This document shows, one piece after another, positions 59,750-64,000 of a stretch of DNA of 64,000 nucleotides. Each line of letters starts with the position of its first letter. Position 1 is the stretch's first letter. The position numbers were made by a program, and so were the translations under genes. The notes under the pieces were generated by a model. That model worked only from the letters and a program-made list of their open reading frames with translations, made no database searches and was not told the origin of the DNA. The stretch comes from Panax quinquefolius (Eukaryota > Streptophyta > Magnoliopsida > Apiales > Araliaceae). The stretch spans positions 10,348,311 through 10,412,310 of the forward strand of contig CM035170.1 of the NCBI GenBank assembly GCA_020205615.1, in the 5' to 3' direction.

Positions 59750-59757
59750 TATAAATA
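59750..59757 (+). promoter_or_regulatory. TATA box of the 3.9-kb LTR
   Basis: TATAAATA in TTCTATAAATAGGAAGC, followed within 50 bp by a (GA)n leader (59807-59827). Confidence 0.7.
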
Positions 59758-59806
59758 GGAAGCTTAAGCTCATTTGTTTTGGATTTTGAAAAATCCTCTC
59801 ACACTT

Positions 59807-59827
59807 GAGAGAGAGAGAGAGAGAGAG
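59807..59827 (+). repeat. (GA)n microsatellite
   Basis: Ten uninterrupted GA units in the leader of the LTR transcript. Confidence 0.9.
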
Positions 59828-60253
59828 CTCGGATGGGAAGGAGAAGGAGGAGGAATAGATTGCCCGCGTACAAACTTTGTCCGACGGGAGAAGATTAAAG
59901 AAAAACGGTAATCCGAACCCTAGTTTCTTCTAATATTTTCTTTAAGTTTAATATGTTTAAAACATAACTTAATGAAGATAAGAAGTAAATAAGATTAGAG
60001 ATGATTTCATATGGTTGAAATCATAAGAAAATGAAGAAATAAGAATTAGAAGTTTAGTAAATAAATTTCTTAAGGAAGTATAAGATTCGTAATGAATTTG
60101 AAAGATCCGAGTGGATTATATGAATAAGTAGGTTAAATGAGTAAGGAATGATGTTCTATAACATCAAATTCCAATAAAAAGTGGAATCGTAATCCAAAAT
60201 ATCGATTAAAATGAAGAACGAATGAAGAACACGAAGAACACGAAGAACGTTGT

Positions 60254-60322
60254 TGATGGACAAATTTAAAACCATCGTAGGATAATTTTTATTGATGGAC
60301 AAGTTTAAAACCATCGTGTATA
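60254..60322 (+). repeat. Direct repeat TTGATGGACAA(A/G)TTTAAAACC
   Basis: TTGATGGACAAATTTAAAACCATCGT occurs at about 60254 and again, with one change, at about 60292. It is preceded by short GAAGAACAC repeats. Confidence 0.75.
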
Positions 60323-60796
60323 GATTAGTTGCTTATTTCTTGGTTAGGAATTGTAGAAACGTTCATGAAGAACGGATTAAAACTTAGCTACAACGAAGTT
60401 ATGGCAAAAATTTCGTAAAAGACAAGTGAGAATTAGAAAGTTAGTAAATGAACCCAAACGTGTGAGGTTTCATAAGAAAGTAAGAAAACATAGAAAACGT
60501 GAGTCGTGGACTCAAGAACGAATTAGTTCCGAGTTCGGATGATCGAATTACGGACGAACAAACAAAAATCGTTAAAAGCGTAAAAAAATGAATAATGGGT
60601 GAAGATCAAGCCAATCTAATGGCACGTTAACGGATTCAGAATGAAGTTCTGTCTAAGGGGTATTGAAGTACGTAAGATAAGGAAGAGAATGACCTTGGAA
60701 TGACCTCGTTCCGAGTTATAAAGAAGGAGTTATGAGATCGGGAAGTGAGCGTCTCAAAGAATTTATTTAACACTTAAAAAAAATTTCTAGGGTTTT

Positions 60797-61015
60797 GTCT
60801 CTTGCCGTAGCAACACGGATATATCTGGGGAAGTGGCGCCGCAAATGAAAGCTCGGCCATAATCTTCCGAGAGTAGCACCGCAGTCATGAAGATATAACA
60901 AAGGACTTGGCACCGCATGGCCAAATTCCGGAAAGAGAGGAGAGAGAAGAGGTCATGCCAAGTAGCAGAGAAAAAAGGAAGGGCACTACCGCAGCAGACA
61001 TATGCGGTGCAGACA
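60797..61015 (+). repeat. Scattered GCACCGCA motif in the 3.9-kb LTR
   Basis: GGCGCCGCA (60827), AGCACCGCAG (60876), GGCACCGCATGG (60909), CTACCGCAGCAG (60987) and the inverted TGCGGTGCAG (61003) lie within about 200 bp. A motif cluster of unknown role. Confidence 0.5.
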
Positions 61016-62920
61016 ATGCCCAGAAATGAGATTTTATTGCTCAAGTACTGGGGGATGTGCAAGAAAGAAATATAAACATATAGTTCACCTAAAATAACAC
61101 TTATGCAAATGACTTAAACCTTTATTAAAGGTAGAACGTAAAGATTAAACGAGATTAAATAACAAAGAATATAAATCACGAGTTACGTAACCGATATCCG
61201 GGGACCATAGTCGCGATGAGCTAACGCGAGGGATTGCTATGGTTGTGATTCCTTAGACGTTGAGCGACGAAGATAATGAATAACATTCTGATGTTATGTT
61301 GTGGTAATGAGAAATAAGTGTAAAACACGCTGTGAAAGCAACGTTGTTGCAATGGACGAACGGTCTTAGCATACAACGATCAGTATGGCTTCGACACTAA
61401 GAATGAGTAATGAACATGGGGTTCATATAATGGATAACGAAATTATTAAATAGTATATGAATTATCAAGAAAGCCATAACAAACGGTAATAAGATTAATG
61501 AAAGCCGTAAGGAATAAGAAATTGACTTAATCGAACATTATATTTTAATAGTTCGTATAAGTTAAGAGAAGTTAGGTTGTGGTACAATCGTAACCTTTGA
61601 TGGTTGACATATGGGAGTTGGGCTAAACAATTCCTTCAGAGAGCGAAGGTATATACAAAACTGGCAACCGATCTAATTCACTGTGATGGCAGTGTAGATG
61701 AGACGTGAACTTGTTTGTTGGTTGTTTATGGGAAACCACTCAGAGTACCATATGGAATACTAGCAGAGACGCGATGTGTGCTGAGTCCTAGAGAAGTTAT
61801 AATAAGAAGATAAGAATATAAATAATCCAAGATGATGAACGTTTTGAGTAAGACATCTCCGTATGTCATAAAGCCGTAAACTAGTAAAGGAAGTTAGTCG
61901 CGTAAACTTATATTGCAATAACGTGAACCCTAAGAAGTAAAGTTAAGTAAACCAATGTGTAAGTTCAATATATGACTAATTGGTGTTTATGTTTTCTCCA
62001 TATATGTTATATAGGAATTGGAATGAGCAGTTCAGCGTAAGCTGTAGCTGGGCATAAGGCAAGTTTCCTAACTTCATTCATACTACATAAATGCTAGTTC
62101 TTAAACTTCTCAGATGTTGTACTTGAGAAGTCTTGTCTATGTGCATATGTGCGATGTATGTACAAGGTGGTTGAATGTATGAGGCCTTGAGCCACAATTT
62201 GAACACTTTTGTGTTTCTATGATATGAATTGTTCTGTGATTGAGCTGTTCAATACAAGTATGTTTTGTTTATACATGAACCGTTATTGTTAAGTCATCTA
62301 TAATGATTCTAGCAGACGGGATGTGTATGAAAAGGTAGAAGGATGAAAGTATTTCAAAGTGAAAATAATTGATGTTTTAAGATGATAGGAATCGAGACTA
62401 TTCCTATTATTCAAGCTGTTTCATAACCTTTGTTCGGTTATAGAAGTTCTAAAGAAATGTTTTAAATTCTAAAGTTGTTTGTTCAACTGTTATGACTTGT
62501 TGGGCAATTGAATGCTCACACTTGCTTTAAATGAAAAATAATTTTTAGGAAACATGGTTAGAAGAACTTAAGGATCCCGTAAAGATCAAGTTGACGGTAT
62601 CCAGATGAAGTCATTCAGAGTGTGAAGGTAGCGAGAAGATCGAGTGAAGACTTATAAATTAGAAAGATGAATTGAACTCTAGACTAGTTTAAGGAACTGT
62701 TATGTATCCTTGGTGGCAGATAAAAGTCACTCTTGTAAGATGAAATGAATAATGTATTTATTATTATTTGTAATGAAAAAGGTTATAAGGTTTCCAGAAC
62801 CTGGGATTTGAGAGTGTATGTTGTTATATTTCAGTATATAATGATGTATGTTGGATGAATGATGTACTCGTGATGTACGGAATTCGGGTGTGAGGATAGA
62901 CTGGATTTTAGGGCGTTACA

Positions 62921-64000
62921 AACACTTTCGTTCAACAATGCTTCAAATGGAGCCACACCTATATTTGCCTGATAACTATTATTGTAGGAGAATTCCACCA
63001 ATGGTAGGTACTTATCCTAACTCCCTTTGAAATCTAGGACACAGAGTCTTAATAGATCTTCAAGAGTTTGAATAGTCCTCTCTGATTCCCCGTCCGTTTG
63101 AGGATGGTATACCGAATTGAATCGTAAATCCTTACCCATAGCTTTCTGCAAGCTAACCCAAAATCGTGAAGTGAATCTTGGGTCACGATCCGAAACTATG
63201 GATACTGGCATGCCATGCAATCTTACAATCTCATTCACGTACATACTAGCAAGACGTTCAAGGGAATAAGTCTCCTATATAGGCAAGAAATGAACAGACT
63301 TGGTTAATCTATCAATCATAACCCAAATCGCATCTATGCCTTGAGAAACCGTGGGAAGACCCGTAACGAAATCCATGGTAAAGCGTTCCCACTTCCATTT
63401 CGGAATCTCAAGTGGTTGTAATGGACCCTTAGACACTTGATGCTCCGCCTTTACACGTTGACAAGTTAAACACCTCGAGATAAACCCTGCGATCTCTCTT
63501 CATATTGTTCCACCAAAATGTATGTCGAAGATCATGATACATTTTGGTACTCCCAGGATGGATTGCAAACGGTGTGTTGTGAGCCTCCATCATGATTCTA
63601 TGCTTCAAGTCAGAATCGTTAGGAACACAAAGTCTGGAGTTAACTCAAAGTATTCCTTCTTCATCGATTCTTGCTTCTGGAATAGCACCTTCTTGCACTT
63701 TCTTCTTCATACGCATCAGCTCCATGTCCATAGCTTGAGCAGCTTTAACTTTATCGATTAAAGTCAGTTCTACTCGTATGTTTGATATCATCATGCGGGT
63801 ACTTGGAGCCTTTACCTCTATCTCCATCCTTTGCAAGTCATACAAAATGGACCTTTGTGTTAACAACATTGCACTCGTACCCGCATATGATCTTCTACTC
63901 AATGCGTCAACTACCACGTTTGCTTTTCCAGGATGATATTGGATGGTATGATCGTAATCTTTCAACAACTCAAGCCAACGTCGTTGCCTCATATTGAGTT
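62921..64000 (-). pseudogene. Gypsy E5 pol: RNase H end, linker and integrase core
   Basis: On the minus strand, from the window edge: the RNase H C-terminal motif ([27 protein letters not shown]) and linker in a 115-residue frame (63992-63645), ending at a TGA-type break; the integrase zinc-binding part (HPGSTKMY, CLTCQRVKA, about 63590-63440); core with MDFVTGLP (about 63375) and, in a 75-residue frame (63244-63017), [14 protein letters not shown] and [14 protein letters not shown]. It then meets the solo LTR at 62920. The N-terminal part of pol, gag and the 5' LTR are beyond the window. It is subfamily B and better preserved than E4. Confidence 0.88.

Larger units (their letters stand above)
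58987..62920 (+). mobile_element. 3.9-kb solo LTR of a different gypsy-type family inside E5
   Basis: TGTAACAACCTGGAG...TTAGGGCGTTACA, with TG...CA ends. The flanks are GACAC (58982-58986) and AACAC (62921-62925), a 5-bp target duplication with one change; removing the insert rejoins the integrase sequence. A TATAAATA box (59750-59757) with a (GA)n leader fits an LTR promoter on the plus strand. No gag or pol is inside. Its 3' region (62440-62540) is similar to 1690-1815 in the remnant at 386-2109. Alternatively it could be a large TG/CA-ended non-autonomous element. Confidence 0.8.

Noticed and set aside
60787..61062. 91-codon minus-strand frame
   Set aside because: Lies inside the solo LTR over the GCACCGCA cluster; no protein features or conservation evidence.
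1..64000. Integrated plant pararetrovirus (caulimovirid) sequence
   Set aside because: LTRs, integrase domains and Met-tRNA-type primer sites in every element show LTR retrotransposons; no movement or coat protein region was seen.

Overview
This window is plant nuclear DNA, almost certainly repeat-rich heterochromatin of a flowering plant. I see no intact host gene. Nearly everything is LTR retrotransposon sequence: several copies of one Ty3/gypsy chromovirus (Tekay/Del-like: gag with zinc knuckles, then PR-RT-RNase H-INT and a chromodomain-like C-terminus; LTRs of 2.5-2.8 kb; initiator-Met-tRNA type primer site) and one Ty1/copia element of the Sirevirus type (PR-INT-RT-RNase H order plus an envelope-like reading frame behind pol). 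All coding regions are broken by stops and frameshifts. No bacterial features, rRNA or tRNA genes were seen. The species cannot be named from the sequence.

Layout. 1-8424: right part of gypsy copy E1 (gag end, a foreign LTR remnant at 386-2109, pol, 3' LTR). 8425-9741: integrase tail of a second copy, E2. 9742-20286: copy E3, with a subfamily-A 5' LTR, gag and half protease joined to a subfamily-B protease, pol and LTR, followed by the last 222 bp of an A-type LTR. This is best explained by a B element that sat in the 3' LTR of an A element and was fused to it by recombination between the two protease genes. 20287-23696: LTR pieces in alternating orientation whose exact LTR ends mark successive nested insertions. 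23697-37707: the Sirevirus-like copia element on the minus strand, carrying a solo gypsy LTR (32777-35260) with near-perfect 5-bp target duplications. 37708-47401: gypsy copy E4 with both LTRs, riddled with small indels. 47402-54606: the only stretch that is not LTR retrotransposon; it holds small inverted-repeat DNA elements (a 183-bp MITE with 9-bp TSD, a 1.4-kb Mutator-like element with 10-bp TSD, a second long-TIR element, hairpins) and a degenerate minisatellite. 54607-64000: on the minus strand, gypsy copy E5 inserted in an older LTR and itself split by a 3.9-kb solo LTR of another family (58987-62920).

The most interesting signals are non-coding: (i) the palindrome built on CTACGATCGTAG scattered through the copia element and expanded into an exact 20-bp tandem array between pol and the env-like frame; (ii) repeated short stem-loops around GGCCCGTAGTGC in the gypsy LTRs with paired base changes between subfamilies; (iii) TACTATTCAC tandem repeats in LTRs of two different families; (iv) the A/B chimera with a duplicated protease motif; (v) a block (about 36450-47400) whose damage looks context-specific and may be an assembly artefact.
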